DNA of 64,000 nucleotides, taken from positions 1-64,000 of the forward strand of contig NZ_BCTQ01000036.1 of assembly GCF_001571365.1 (NCBI RefSeq). The letters are read 5' to 3'. Positions 33,803 through 42,899 of the stretch are shown here, in pieces. The position numbers and the translations under genes are program-made. The stretch comes from Achromobacter denitrificans NBRC 15125. GTDB lineage: Bacteria > Pseudomonadota > Gammaproteobacteria > Burkholderiales > Burkholderiaceae_B. The notes under the pieces were generated by a model, which had not been told where the DNA came from, did not search any database, and was given only the letters and a program-made list of their open reading frames with translations. How positions within the stretch are numbered: position 1 is the first letter of the stretch; each line of letters starts with the position of its first letter.

Positions 33803-34963
33803 TCAGCGAGGCTTGCCCGGACGCGTGCCCACCACCACCGCCAGCTCCACCGGCTTGCCGCCGCGCAGGATGCCCAGCGTGGCCCGCTGGCCGGGCGGCA
33901 ACTGCGCGATCTCGGACAACAGGCTGGTGGTGTCGGCCATGCGCTTGCCATTGACCGACTGGACGATATCGCCCACGCGCAGGCCGCCGCGCGCGGCGGG
34001 CCCATCCCGCATCACGCCGGCGATGATCACGCCCGTCGTATTGCGGTCCAGTTCGAACGCGCGCGCCAGTTCCGGCGTCACATCCTGCGGCTCCACGCCC
34101 AGCCAGCCGCGCTTCACGCCCCCGGTCCTGACGATCTCGTCCATGACCTTGCGCGCGATTTCGATCGGCGTGGCGAAGCCGATGCCCATCGATCCGCCGG
34201 ATTCGGAATAGATGGCGGTATTGATGCCCACCAGGTTGCCGGCGGCGTCGATCAGCGCCCCGCCCGAGTTGCCCGGATTGATGGCCGCGTCGGTCTGGAT
34301 GAAATGCTCGTAGGTATTCAGCCCCAGCCCGTTGCGCCCCAGCGCCGACACGATGCCCTGCGTCGTGGTCTGCCCCACGCCGAACGGGTTGCCGATGGCC
34401 AGCACCACGTCGCCCACGCGCAGGCCCCGGTCGGGCGCCAGCGTGGCGGCGGGCAGGGCGCGCAAGGTGGCCAGCCTGAGCACGGCGAGATCGGTGTCGG
34501 GGTCCGCGCCCACCACCTTCGCCACGTCGCGGCGGCCGTCGGTCAGGGCCACCTCGATGGCGTCGGCGGCCTGCACGACGTGGTAATTGGTCAGCACGTA
34601 GCCGTCCTGGTTCACGATCACGCCGGAGCCCAGGCTGGTCGAGGCCTGGCGCCGCGTCACGCCGGGCACCTGGCCGAACAGCTGGCGCAGCACCGGATCG
34701 TCGGGCAGCGGGATCAGCGGCACGTTCACATGCTTGGTGGTGTATACGTTGACCACGGACGGCGCGGCGCGGGCCACGCCGTCGGCATAGGATGCTACCC
34801 CCGCGCTGCGGGTGACCGGCGGCCTGACGGACGCGGCGGCGGCCTGCGGCCCCGCCGCCGGGCCGGCCAGCCGCAGCAGGTCGGGCCGCAGGGTCGTGAC
34901 CACGAATAGAATACCCAGGCAGACCGTGACGGCCTGAGCGAAGATCAGCCAATATCGGCGCAT
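33803..34963 (-). CDS. DegS-like trypsin-type serine protease (HtrA family)
   Basis: A 386-residue periplasmic protease anchored by one N-terminal helix (about residues 5-23). The trypsin-like domain shows the triad H128 (TNYHVV), D157 (DTDLAV) and S232 (NPGNSGGAL). It has a single C-terminal PDZ domain (about 280-375, GWLGVEPQDV and GLRVGDIVQSVNGK). One membrane anchor plus one PDZ domain matches DegS rather than DegP. DegS triggers the sigma-E response by cutting RseA; neither rseA nor rpoE is here. The start ATG at 34963 lies only 19 bases from the divergent Nif3-like start, so its promoter must lie inside that gene or the start is further upstream (in-frame to 35050). Confidence 0.92.
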   Translation of the reverse strand: MRRYWLIFAQAVTVCLGILFVVTTLRPDLLRLAGPAAGPQAAAASVRPPVTRSAGVASYADGVARAAPSVVNVYTTKHVNVPLIPLPDDPVLRQLFGQVPGVTRRQASTSLGSGVIVNQDGYVLTNYHVVQAADAIEVALTDGRRDVAKVVGADPDTDLAVLRLATLRALPAATLAPDRGLRVGDVVLAIGNPFGVGQTTTQGIVSALGRNGLGLNTYEHFIQTDAAINPGNSGGALIDAAGNLVGINTAIYSESGGSMGIGFATPIEIARKVMDEIVRTGGVKRGWLGVEPQDVTPELARAFELDRNTTGVIIAGVMRDGPAARGGLRVGDIVQSVNGKRMADTTSLLSEIAQLPPGQRATLGILRGGKPVELAVVVGTRPGKPR

Positions 34964-34982
34964 GTTTCTGATAGGACTAGCA

Positions 34983-35759
34983 ATGAGTAAAGTGGACTCC
35001 CGCGTCCTGGCCAATTGGCTGGACGACACCCTGCAAGCGGCGCGCTTCAAGGACTATTGCCCCAATGGGCTGCAGGTGGAAGGCCGGCCGGAAATCGGAC
35101 ACATTATCGCCGGAGTCACCGCCAGCGAAGCCCTGCTGCGCGTGGCGGTCGAACGCGGCGCGGATGCGGTGCTGGTGCACCACGGCTGGATGTGGCGCAA
35201 CGAGGACCGCCGCGTCATCGGCACGCGCCGCACGCGCATGGCCCTGACCCTCAAGAACGATCTCAACCTGTACGCCTACCACCTGCCGCTGGACGCGCAC
35301 CCCACGCAGGGCAACAACGCCCAGCTGGCCCGCGTGCTGGGCCTGGCTCCGGCGCTGCGCGAGGACGGCGCGCCGCGCACCTGTGGGGCGGACAACCTCG
35401 TCTGGCTGGGCGACGCCCCCGGCCTGCAGACGCTGGGCCAGCTGGGCGAGCGCGTCGCCGAGCGCCTGGGCCGCCAGCCGCTGGTGGTGGGCGATCCCGA
35501 CCAGCCGCTGGCGCAGGTCGCCTGGTGCACGGGCGGGGCCCAAGGCATGCTGTCCGACGCGGTCGACGCGGGCGCCAGCGCCTACATCACGGGCGAAGTG
35601 TCCGAATCCACCGTGCACCTGGCGCGCGAGACCGGCGTGGGCTTCATCGCCGCGGGCCACCACGCCACGGAACGCTACGGCGTCCAGGCGCTGGGACAAG
35701 CCGTGGCGGAGCGCTTCGGGATTACCGTCGAGTTCGTGGATATCGACAACCCCGCGTAG
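34983..35759 (+). CDS. Nif3-like dinuclear metal-centre protein
   Basis: A 258-residue Nif3/YbgI-family protein with metal-binding residues in VLVHHGWMW, AYHLPLDAHPTQGNN and the late FIAAGHHATERYG. Members form hexameric rings with paired metal ions; GTP cyclohydrolase-like and other activities have been proposed but the role is unsettled. The ATG at 34983 has AGGA upstream; an in-frame ATG at 34962 overlaps the protease start. In betaproteobacteria this gene is regularly divergent from an HtrA-type protease and linked to tat or pet genes. Two terminator-like repeats follow. Confidence 0.93.
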   Translation: MSKVDSRVLANWLDDTLQAARFKDYCPNGLQVEGRPEIGHIIAGVTASEALLRVAVERGADAVLVHHGWMWRNEDRRVIGTRRTRMALTLKNDLNLYAYHLPLDAHPTQGNNAQLARVLGLAPALREDGAPRTCGADNLVWLGDAPGLQTLGQLGERVAERLGRQPLVVGDPDQPLAQVAWCTGGAQGMLSDAVDAGASAYITGEVSESTVHLARETGVGFIAAGHHATERYGVQALGQAVAERFGITVEFVDIDNPA

Positions 35760-35776
35760 AGCGAGGGAGAGGGAGG

Positions 35777-35930
35777 GCCCCCACGCGGCGCACGCGATGC
35801 GTGCTTGCTGCCCCCCAAGGGGGCGCTTTTTCCTTGGGGCGGCCCGGCGGAAAAAGGGGCCCCCACGCCGCGCGCGCCATGCGTGCTTGCTGCCCCCATC
35901 CGCCCCCGAAAGGGGCGTTTTCATTTCCTG
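35777..35930 (+). repeat. GC-rich intergenic repeats, tandem copies R6 and R7
   Basis: R6 (35777-35858) and R7 (35859-35930) each begin GCCCCCACGC and carry GTGCTTGCTGCCCCC. R6 ends with GCCCCC-CAA-GGGGGC-GCTTTTT and R7 with CGCCCC-CGAAA-GGGGCG-TTTT; both look like working rho-independent terminators for the Nif3-like gene. The rest of the gap (35931-36120) holds no gene I can support. Confidence 0.85.
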
Positions 35931-36120
35931 GCGCTCAAACGAGCGGCGGATGCTCCGGGAAAACCAGGGGGTGCGATCAAGGCGGCGGCGGGGCGTCGCA
36001 CCTGGTCAATCGTGGTTCTCTCCCTGTCAACTCCGAGGCGCGCTCGCCGCCCTAGCATTCGATCCAGCAGCCCGCGGTCCGGCCTTTCCCGACCAGGCTC
36101 CCTCTCCCGGATCACACAGA

Positions 36121-36747
36121 ATGCTGACACTCCACGACCACCCGCGCTCGGGCAATTGCTACAAAGTCCGGCTCTTTCTGGCGCTTATCGGCAAGGACTA
36201 TCGAAGCAACTTCGTCGATGTGCTGGCGCGCAAGAATCAGACGGAAGAATTCGAGCGCATCAGCGCGTTTCAGCAGATTCCCGCGCTGACCGATGGCGAC
36301 CTCGCCCTCTGGGACAGCCACGCCATCCTGCTCCATCTGGCCCATCACTACGCGCCCGCCTGGCTGGCGCCGCTGTCCCGGGTCGGGGCCATGCACGCCT
36401 GGATATCGGTATCCGCCAACGAGATCGCCAACAGCCTGCAACCGCTGCGGCTGACCCGCGTGGTCGATAACGCCGAGGCCGCGCACCACCTGGGGGTAAG
36501 CGAGGCCTTGCTCGACGTGCCGGGCATGCAGCAGCGCACCGACCGCGTCCTGCGCCGACTGGACAGGCGCCTCGCGGACCACGACTGGCTGGCCGGCACC
36601 GGCACCCCGACCGTGGCCGATATCGCCTGCTACGGATACCTGGCGCTGGCCGAAGAAGCAGCCATCGACATGTCGGCCTATCCGGCGATCGACGCATGGC
36701 GCGCGCGCATCCGGCAACTGCCGGGCTATGTGCCGCCGGGCGCATAA
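36121..36747 (+). CDS. Glutathione S-transferase family protein
   Basis: A 208-residue GST. The thioredoxin-like N domain reads MLTLHDHPRSGNCYKVRLFLALIGKDY, with S10 or C13 near the usual catalytic position, and includes the cis-proline in FQQIPALTDGDLALWDSHAIL. The helical C domain contains DWLAGTGTPTVADIACYGYLALA. The ATG at 36121 begins right after CACACAGA. It is followed after 46 bases by an MHS-type transporter, and both may belong with the AraC/aldolase genes downstream. The substrate is unknown. Confidence 0.92.
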   Translation: MLTLHDHPRSGNCYKVRLFLALIGKDYRSNFVDVLARKNQTEEFERISAFQQIPALTDGDLALWDSHAILLHLAHHYAPAWLAPLSRVGAMHAWISVSANEIANSLQPLRLTRVVDNAEAAHHLGVSEALLDVPGMQQRTDRVLRRLDRRLADHDWLAGTGTPTVADIACYGYLALAEEAAIDMSAYPAIDAWRARIRQLPGYVPPGA

Positions 36748-36793
36748 GCCGCGCGCGGCAACGGAAAACCAATCAAAAGACAAGGGAGAAGAC

Positions 36794-38125
36794 ATGGAAG
36801 CCATTCAGGCAGCAGAACCCATTTCCGGGACCAGCAAGAAACCCAACCTGTTCCGCGTGGCCGTCGCCACCGTGGTCGGCACCGCCGTGGAAGCCTTCGA
36901 CTTCCTCGCCTACGGGACGGCCGCCGCGCTGGTATTCAACAAGCTGTTCTTTCCGCAGTTCGATCCGGTGACCGGCACGCTCGCTGCCTTCGGCGCTTTC
37001 GCCAGCGGCATGCTGGCCCGGCCCATCGGCGGGCTCATATTCGGCCACTTCGGCGACCGCATCGGGCGCAAGTCGATGCTGACGCTGAGCCTGTTATTGA
37101 TGGGCATATGCACCGTGCTCATCGGCCTGTTGCCGACCTATGAACAGATCGGCATCTCGGCCGCGGTGCTGCTGGTCGTGCTGCGTATCGGACAGGGGCT
37201 GTCGTTCGGCGGCGAGATGGGAGGCGCCATGCTGATGGCGGTCGAACATGCGCCGCCCAAGTGGAAGGCGCTTTTCGGCAGCCTGCCGCTGGTGGGCGCG
37301 CCCTTGGGCATCCTGCTGTCGGTAGGCTCCTTCGCGCTGGTGACGAGCCTGCCCGAGGAGGACTTTCTCTCCTGGGGCTGGCGCCTGCCCTTCCTCGGCA
37401 GCGCCGTGCTCATCGTCGTCGGGCTCTTCATTCGCCATGGCATCGACGAATCGCCGGAGTTCGAGAAGGTCAAGCGCGAGAAGGCGCAGGCCCGCCAATC
37501 CCTCGACGACAAGCTGCCCCTGCGCGAACTGCTGCGCGCGCACGGCAAGTCGCTCCTGCTGTGCATAGGCTGCAAGATCGCCGAGGTGACCCTCATCTAC
37601 ACCTTCCTCGTGTTCTCCGTGTCCTATGCCGTGTCCAGGCTGGGGTTCGCGCGGGCGGACGCCCTGCATGCCTTGCTCTACGGCGCCGGCGTGCTGGTGT
37701 TCACCATCCCGCTCTTCGGCCTGCTGGGCGACCGGATCGGCGCGCGCCGCGTTTGCGGCTGGGGCGGGATGCTCCTGGGCGTGATGGGCATCCCGATCTT
37801 CCTGGCGGTGGGCAGCGGTTCGCTCGCGGCCTACAGCATCGCGGTCTTCATCGCCATGGCCTTCAACTACGCGATCATGATCGCGCCGCAGTCGCGCCTC
37901 TACAGCGTCCAGTTCCCGCCCGAGCTGCGCTATTCCGGGCTGTCCATCGGGGTCCAGTTCTCCGCCGCCATCGGAGGCGGCCTGGCGCCCTTGATCTCGG
38001 CCACGCTCGTGCAGAAGTTCGACAGCATCCTGCCTGTCGGCATCTACCTGGCGTTTCTCGGCGTGGTCGCCGGCGCATCGGCCTTCCTCATGAAGCCCAC
38101 GCCCCAGGACATGCGCCCCGGCTGA
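36794..38125 (+). CDS. MHS-family (shikimate/metabolite:H+ symporter type) MFS transporter
   Basis: A 443-residue, 12-segment proton symporter of the metabolite:H+ symporter branch. Signatures are VVGTAVEAFDFLAYGTAAALVFNKLFF, ARPIGGLIFGHFGDRIGRKSML and LRIGQGLSFGGEMGGAMLMAVEHAP. AGGGAGAAGAC precedes the ATG at 36794. MHS members usually carry carboxylates, osmolytes or aromatic acids. It ends 26 bases from the convergent AraC gene. Confidence 0.93.
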   Translation: MEAIQAAEPISGTSKKPNLFRVAVATVVGTAVEAFDFLAYGTAAALVFNKLFFPQFDPVTGTLAAFGAFASGMLARPIGGLIFGHFGDRIGRKSMLTLSLLLMGICTVLIGLLPTYEQIGISAAVLLVVLRIGQGLSFGGEMGGAMLMAVEHAPPKWKALFGSLPLVGAPLGILLSVGSFALVTSLPEEDFLSWGWRLPFLGSAVLIVVGLFIRHGIDESPEFEKVKREKAQARQSLDDKLPLRELLRAHGKSLLLCIGCKIAEVTLIYTFLVFSVSYAVSRLGFARADALHALLYGAGVLVFTIPLFGLLGDRIGARRVCGWGGMLLGVMGIPIFLAVGSGSLAAYSIAVFIAMAFNYAIMIAPQSRLYSVQFPPELRYSGLSIGVQFSAAIGGGLAPLISATLVQKFDSILPVGIYLAFLGVVAGASAFLMKPTPQDMRPG

Positions 38126-38151
38126 AACGCCGGCCTTCCGCGCGGCGCGGG

Positions 38152-39180
38152 CTACGCGCCGCCGGAACCGCGGCTCGTCGTCTTGCGATACAGCGCCGGC
38201 GGCATGCCGAAGCGCTCATGGAAACGGCGGATGAAATGACTCGCGTGCTGGAAGCCGCAAGACGCGGCGATCTCCTTGACCTCGACGTTCGCCCGCGCCG
38301 GGTCCTCCAGCGCTTCCCGCGCGAGCTGCAGGCGGCGTTCGCGCACGTAGCTGGTGTATTGCAGCCCGCGCATCTTGAACAGCCGGTGCACCCAGCGGGG
38401 CGTAACGCGCAGCACGTCCGCCACCGCCTGCACCGAGAGCTCCGGGTCGGTGATGTGGGCTTCGATATAGCTGGCCAGCACCTGCCAGTTGTCGGCCGGC
38501 CCCCGCGCCGCCCCCGGTATCTTCTCCAGCGCCTGGCTGGTGTAGATCGAGGCCAGCAAGGCGAGGAGCGCCTGCTCGGCAAACAGCGACGAGGTGGGAT
38601 TGGACTCCGCCTTGTCGAAGAACACGTGATGCAGGCAGCGATGCGCCGTCTGCACCATCGGCAGGCTGGCCACCGCGCGCTGCGCGGTGAACTGCGACAT
38701 TGCGAGGCTGTGCGAGCCGAGCAGGCGCGAAAGCGGCCCCTTGACCACCACCAGGCGCGAGTCCGTGTACATCTGGATCTCGGAGGGCAGCGCGGTCGTG
38801 CGGAAGATGATGTCCCCGGGTTCCAGGGCCAGCCGGGCATCGTTCTGCACGATGGCGCCATGCCCCGCGATCACGAAGCTCGCGAGGAATTCCGCGCGCG
38901 ACAAATCGGCGGCGTGCTCGGCGCGGTGATGCACGCCTATCGGCGTGGCCTCCAGGCTCACCACCAGTCCGCCGGCGCGCAGCCTACAGGCCTGCAATTG
39001 CAGTCTCGGCTGCGCCGTCAGCGCCCGGAATTCTCCCGGCAGGACCAGCTTGTCCAGCTCGCGCTCGTAGCCGGATATCTCCTGCGCGTAGAAGGGGCGG
39101 AACTGCGGCGCGAAGTTGAGATCGGCCTCGGACCAGGCAGGCCGGGCGGGGGGAGTCGTCGTGGGGCTGGCGCGTGGCAT
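38152..39180 (-). CDS. AraC-family transcriptional regulator
   Basis: A 342-residue regulator. The N-terminal 200 residues form an AraC-binding-like domain (LEPGDIIFRTTALPSEIQMY and FTAQRAVASLPMVQTAHRCLHHV). The C-terminal domain has two helix-turn-helix motifs (SVQAVADVLRVTPRWVHRLFKMRGLQYTSYVRERRLQLAREAL and VKEIAASCGFQHASHFIRRFHERFGMPPALYR). I chose the ATG at 39180; an in-frame TTG at 39273 is weaker. It is divergent from the aldolase gene with 146 bases between, so it probably controls that gene and perhaps the GST/MHS pair. Confidence 0.9.
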   Translation of the reverse strand: MPRASPTTTPPARPAWSEADLNFAPQFRPFYAQEISGYERELDKLVLPGEFRALTAQPRLQLQACRLRAGGLVVSLEATPIGVHHRAEHAADLSRAEFLASFVIAGHGAIVQNDARLALEPGDIIFRTTALPSEIQMYTDSRLVVVKGPLSRLLGSHSLAMSQFTAQRAVASLPMVQTAHRCLHHVFFDKAESNPTSSLFAEQALLALLASIYTSQALEKIPGAARGPADNWQVLASYIEAHITDPELSVQAVADVLRVTPRWVHRLFKMRGLQYTSYVRERRLQLAREALEDPARANVEVKEIAASCGFQHASHFIRRFHERFGMPPALYRKTTSRGSGGA

Positions 39181-39326
39181 TGCTCGGAACACTCGGTCGG
39201 GCCGGCCTGCGACGGCCGGGAAAGCGCCTCCGCTCCTGTCGCATTGAGTCAACCCGCGTTCGGGATCGGTCAATTGAACGGAACTGAGACGAGCGTGTAA
39301 TGAGCCATTATCCCCAAGGAGACCCC

Positions 39327-40088
39327 ATGCTAGACAAACAAGCCCATTCCGACGCCTTCTTCGCGCGCTCCGCGAACAAGCTCGACTTCGGAAACTGGGA
39401 CGAGAAGGAGAAAGTGGCGTTGAGCTGCCGCATCCTCGCCAGCGAAGGCCATTCGGAAACGCTGGCGGGCCAGATCACGGTACGCAACGACGACGGCACC
39501 TTCCTCACCACGCCCCTGGCCCATGCGTTCGACGAAATCGTCCCGGCCTCGGTCATCCGCATCAATGAGGACATGGAGGTGCTCGACGGCCCGGGCACGC
39601 CCAACCCCGCCGTGCGCTTCCATTTCTGGGTATACCGCCAGCGCCCCGACGTGCGCTGCATCATCCACACGCACCCGCCCTACGTATCGACCCTGTCCAT
39701 GACCGGCAAGCCGCTGGTGGTGTCGCACATGGACGCCACGCCGTTCCACAACGACTGCGCCCATCTGAAGGAATGGCCCGGCCTGCCCATCGCCGACCAG
39801 GAAGGCGAAATCATCTCGCAGGCCTTGGGCGACAAGCGGTGCATTCTGCTGGCCAACCACGGATTCCTGGCCGCGGGGACCGGCGTGGAGGAAGCGCTGT
39901 ACCTGGCGGTGCTGATGGAGCGCGCCGCCCGCAATCAGCTGCTGGCCGCCGCGGCCTATGGGGAAGTGCAGCCGGTCAACGACGAGCTGGCCGCCGAATC
40001 CCATGACTTCCTGCTCAAGCCGAGCATCGTCCGCGCCAGTTTCGCCATGTTCGCGCGCCGCGTGGAGCGGCGGATGGCGGCGGGGTGA
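39327..40088 (+). CDS. Class II aldolase/adducin family protein
   Basis: A 253-residue member of the AraD/FucA aldolase family. Zinc ligands are seen in IIHTHPPYVSTL and LLANHGFLAAGTGVEEALYLAVLMERAARNQL, with the phosphate/carboxylate-binding GQITVRNDDGTFLTTPLAHAFDEI. Such proteins cleave or decarboxylate hydroxy acids or sugar phosphates. AAGGAG lies seven bases before the ATG at 39327. The divergent AraC regulator and the nearby MHS transporter suggest a small inducible catabolic module, which is inference. Confidence 0.92.
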   Translation: MLDKQAHSDAFFARSANKLDFGNWDEKEKVALSCRILASEGHSETLAGQITVRNDDGTFLTTPLAHAFDEIVPASVIRINEDMEVLDGPGTPNPAVRFHFWVYRQRPDVRCIIHTHPPYVSTLSMTGKPLVVSHMDATPFHNDCAHLKEWPGLPIADQEGEIISQALGDKRCILLANHGFLAAGTGVEEALYLAVLMERAARNQLLAAAAYGEVQPVNDELAAESHDFLLKPSIVRASFAMFARRVERRMAAG

Positions 40089-40184
40089 GACCCGGGGCCC
40101 GGCATCCGCGCGATCCCGGGCCCTGCGAATCCGCAATCCAGCCTGGCGAGCGGTCGCGGCAGGCCGGATCCGGAAAGATCCTGC

Positions 40185-40631
40185 TTACTTTTTGAGCAAA
40201 TCGCGGATTTCGCGCAACAGGGCGACGTCCTCGGGCGTGGCGGCGGGCGCGGCCGGCGCCTCTTCGGCCTTGACGCGGGCCTTGTAGATGGCCTTGACCA
40301 TCCAGAAGATCACGAAGGCCAGCAACACGAAGTTGATGATGATCGTGATGAAGTTCCCCCAGGCGAAGACGTTGGCGCCCGCCTTGGTGAGATCGGCATA
40401 CGTCATCGGGCCGCTATAGCCCTGCGGCATCGACAACACCAGGAACTTGTTCGAAAAATCGACCGAACCGCCAAGCACGAAATTGACCAGCGGCATGACG
40501 ATGTCCTTGACCAGCGAATCGACGATCCTGCCGAACGCCGCGCCGATGATGACACCGACAGCCAGGTCCACCGCATTGCCTTTTACAGCGAAATCTCGGA
40601 ATTCTTTGACGAAACCAGTCGCTTTGCTCAT
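40185..40631 (-). CDS. mscL: Large-conductance mechanosensitive channel MscL
   Basis: A 148-residue inner-membrane channel that opens under hypo-osmotic shock. The N-terminal amphipathic helix and first membrane helix read [43 protein letters not shown]. The periplasmic loop and second helix ([25 protein letters not shown]) follow, and the cytoplasmic bundle is [18 protein letters not shown] precedes the ATG. Length and layout are standard. Confidence 0.97.
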   Translation of the reverse strand: MSKATGFVKEFRDFAVKGNAVDLAVGVIIGAAFGRIVDSLVKDIVMPLVNFVLGGSVDFSNKFLVLSMPQGYSGPMTYADLTKAGANVFAWGNFITIIINFVLLAFVIFWMVKAIYKARVKAEEAPAAPAATPEDVALLREIRDLLKK

Positions 40632-40673
40632 AAAAGCACTCCCTTCGTGATACGCCCCCCAGTGGGCTGGCGC

Positions 40674-40679
40674 TATAAT
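40674..40679 (+). promoter_or_regulatory. Possible -10 box in the mscL/petA intergenic region
   Basis: TATAAT lies 98 bases before the petA ATG on the plus strand. No convincing -35 is found at the right distance. The palindromic sequence also allows a minus-strand reading, so its assignment to petA is tentative. Confidence 0.3.
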
Positions 40680-40771
40680 ACGCGGTTGCTATGTTGTTAC
40701 ATATTCCCGCGAAGCCGATGCCGCAGAAGTGATGCTACTCGTAGAGCGGGCGCATCAACAAGGATAGGAAG

Positions 40772-41413
40772 ATGAGTCAGGATACGCTGGTGCATGATGA
40801 TGACGGTGCGGTTGATCCAAACCTGCCGCCCGATCCTTCGCGACGTTTCTGGGTAACCACCGCCTGTGCTGTGGGTGGCGTAGCAGGTGTCGCAACGGCA
40901 ATACCGTTGGTGAGCACGTTTTCTCCTTCTGAAAAAGCCCGCGCGGCCGGGGCCCCCGTCGAAGTGGATATCGGCGACATTCCCGTCGGCACCATGAAGA
41001 CGGTTGAATGGCGCGGGAAACCGGTATGGATCATCCACCGGTCGCCCGAACAGCTCGCCGGTCTGAAGACCCAGGACGCCTTGCTGGCCGATCCTGATTC
41101 CAAACGCCCCGGCTTCACGCCCAAATACGCCGAAAACGAAGGCCGCTCGCGCAAGCCCGAGATCTTCGTCTGCGTCGGCATCTGCACCCATCTGGGCTGC
41201 TCGCCTACCTCGCACTTCGAAACGGGCGGCGGCGGCGGCTTGGGCGCCAACTGGCAGGGCGGTTTCCTCTGTCCGTGCCACGGTTCCACATTCGATCTCG
41301 CCGGCCGGGTCTACAAGAACAAGCCCGCTCCCGACAACCTCGAAGTCCCGCCGTACCAGTATCTCAGCGACACCCGCATCATCGTGGGCGTCGATGAAGA
41401 CAACAAGGCCTGA
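40772..41413 (+). CDS. petA: Ubiquinol-cytochrome c reductase, Rieske iron-sulfur subunit
   Basis: A 213-residue Rieske protein of the bc1 complex. It has a Tat-type anchor (PSRRFWVTTACAVGGVAGVATAIPLV, residues 22-47) that fits export by the TatABC system encoded at 31723. The 2Fe-2S ligands are in CTHLGC and CPCHGS. The flexible hinge is followed by the globular head. AAGGATAGGA precedes the ATG. It starts the petABC operon. Confidence 0.97.
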   Translation: MSQDTLVHDDDGAVDPNLPPDPSRRFWVTTACAVGGVAGVATAIPLVSTFSPSEKARAAGAPVEVDIGDIPVGTMKTVEWRGKPVWIIHRSPEQLAGLKTQDALLADPDSKRPGFTPKYAENEGRSRKPEIFVCVGICTHLGCSPTSHFETGGGGGLGANWQGGFLCPCHGSTFDLAGRVYKNKPAPDNLEVPPYQYLSDTRIIVGVDEDNKA

Positions 41414-41487
41414 CGCTCGCGTCGCGCTTTTTCCCGAAATTACGTAAGTAAATCCGCATTACGCCACGTGAGAGAAGGAGCCGTTAC

Positions 41488-42876
41488 ATGGCTGGCGAGA
41501 AAACCGTCGAGACGACAGGCCTGTTGGGCTGGCTGGACCGGCGCTTCCCGGTGACCTCCACCTGGAAAGCCCATCTGTCCGAATACTACGCACCGAAGAA
41601 TTTCAACTTCTGGTATTTCTTTGGTTCACTGGCCCTGCTGGTGCTGGTGTTGCAGATCGTGACCGGCATCTTCCTGGTCATGCACTACAAGCCGGATGCC
41701 GAACGCGCGTTCCAATCCGTCGAATACATCATGCGCGAAGTCCCGTGGGGCTGGCTGGTGCGCTACATGCACTCCACCGGCGCGTCGATGTTCTTCGTCG
41801 TCGTGTACCTGCACATGCTGCGCGGGCTGCTCTACGGTTCCTACCGCAAGCCGCGCGAACTGGTGTGGATCTTCGGCGTCGCGATCTTCCTCTGTCTGAT
41901 GGCGGAAGCCTTCTTCGGCTACCTGCTGCCCTGGGGCCAGATGTCCTACTGGGGCGCCCAGGTGATCGTGAACCTGTTCGCGGCCATTCCCTTCATCGGT
42001 CCCGAGCTGTCGATCTGGATCCGCGGCGACTATGTCGTGTCGGACGCCACGTTGAACCGCTTCTTCGCCTTCCACGTCATCGCGATTCCGCTGGTGCTGG
42101 TCGGCCTGGTCGCCGCCCACCTGGTGGCGCTGCACGAGGTCGGCTCGAACAACCCGGACGGCATCGAGATCAAGCAGGGTCCGAAGGACAAGTACGGCCG
42201 CCCGAAGGATGGCATCCCGTTCCACCCGTTCTACTCGGTGCATGACCTGATGGGCGTGGCGGGCTTCCTGCTGGTGTTCGCGTTCATCGTGTTCTTCGCG
42301 CCGGAAATGGGCGGGTACTTCCTGGAGTTCAACAACTTCATCCCCGCCGACTCCCTGAAGACGCCTCCGCACATCGCTCCGGTCTGGTACTTCACGCCGT
42401 TCTACTCGATGCTGCGCGCCACCACCGACGAATTCACCTGGGTGCTGGCGGGCGCTTCCGTGCTGGGCGCCATCGCGCTGCTCGTCAAGAGCAACCTGAA
42501 GGGCTTCATGCGCATCGCCGTCCCCGGCATCCTGATCGTCGTGGCCGTGCTGCTGCGCGCGATCGACGCCAAGTTCTGGGGCGTGGTCGCCATGGGCGGC
42601 ACGGTCGTCATCCTGTTCTTCCTGCCCTGGCTGGACCATTCCCCGGTCAAGTCGATCCGCTACCGCCCCACCTGGCACAAGTGGATCTACGGCATCTTCA
42701 TGGTCAACTTCCTGGTGCTCGGCTACATCGGTACGCAGCCGCCCAGTCCGCCGTTGAACATCACGTCGCAGATCGGCACGCTGCTGTACCTGGCATTCTT
42801 CTTCCTGATGCCGGTCTGGAGCCGCCTTGGCACCTTCAAGAAAGTGCCCGAGCGCGTTACGTTCCACGCCCACTGA
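41488..42876 (+). CDS. petB: Ubiquinol-cytochrome c reductase, cytochrome b
   Basis: A 462-residue eight-helix protein binding two b hemes and both quinone sites. Heme-ligand histidines lie in RYMHSTGASMFFVVVYLHMLRG (about residues 93 and 107) and in FHVIAIPLVLVGLVAAHLVALHEVG. The Qo motif appears as PPHIAPVWYF, in the position of the classical PEW loop but reading APVW. GAGAAGGAGC precedes the ATG. The following petC gene starts 24 bases after the stop. Confidence 0.97.
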   Translation: MAGEKTVETTGLLGWLDRRFPVTSTWKAHLSEYYAPKNFNFWYFFGSLALLVLVLQIVTGIFLVMHYKPDAERAFQSVEYIMREVPWGWLVRYMHSTGASMFFVVVYLHMLRGLLYGSYRKPRELVWIFGVAIFLCLMAEAFFGYLLPWGQMSYWGAQVIVNLFAAIPFIGPELSIWIRGDYVVSDATLNRFFAFHVIAIPLVLVGLVAAHLVALHEVGSNNPDGIEIKQGPKDKYGRPKDGIPFHPFYSVHDLMGVAGFLLVFAFIVFFAPEMGGYFLEFNNFIPADSLKTPPHIAPVWYFTPFYSMLRATTDEFTWVLAGASVLGAIALLVKSNLKGFMRIAVPGILIVVAVLLRAIDAKFWGVVAMGGTVVILFFLPWLDHSPVKSIRYRPTWHKWIYGIFMVNFLVLGYIGTQPPSPPLNITSQIGTLLYLAFFFLMPVWSRLGTFKKVPERVTFHAH

Positions 42877-42899
42877 GCCCACCAGATAACGGACTGACC

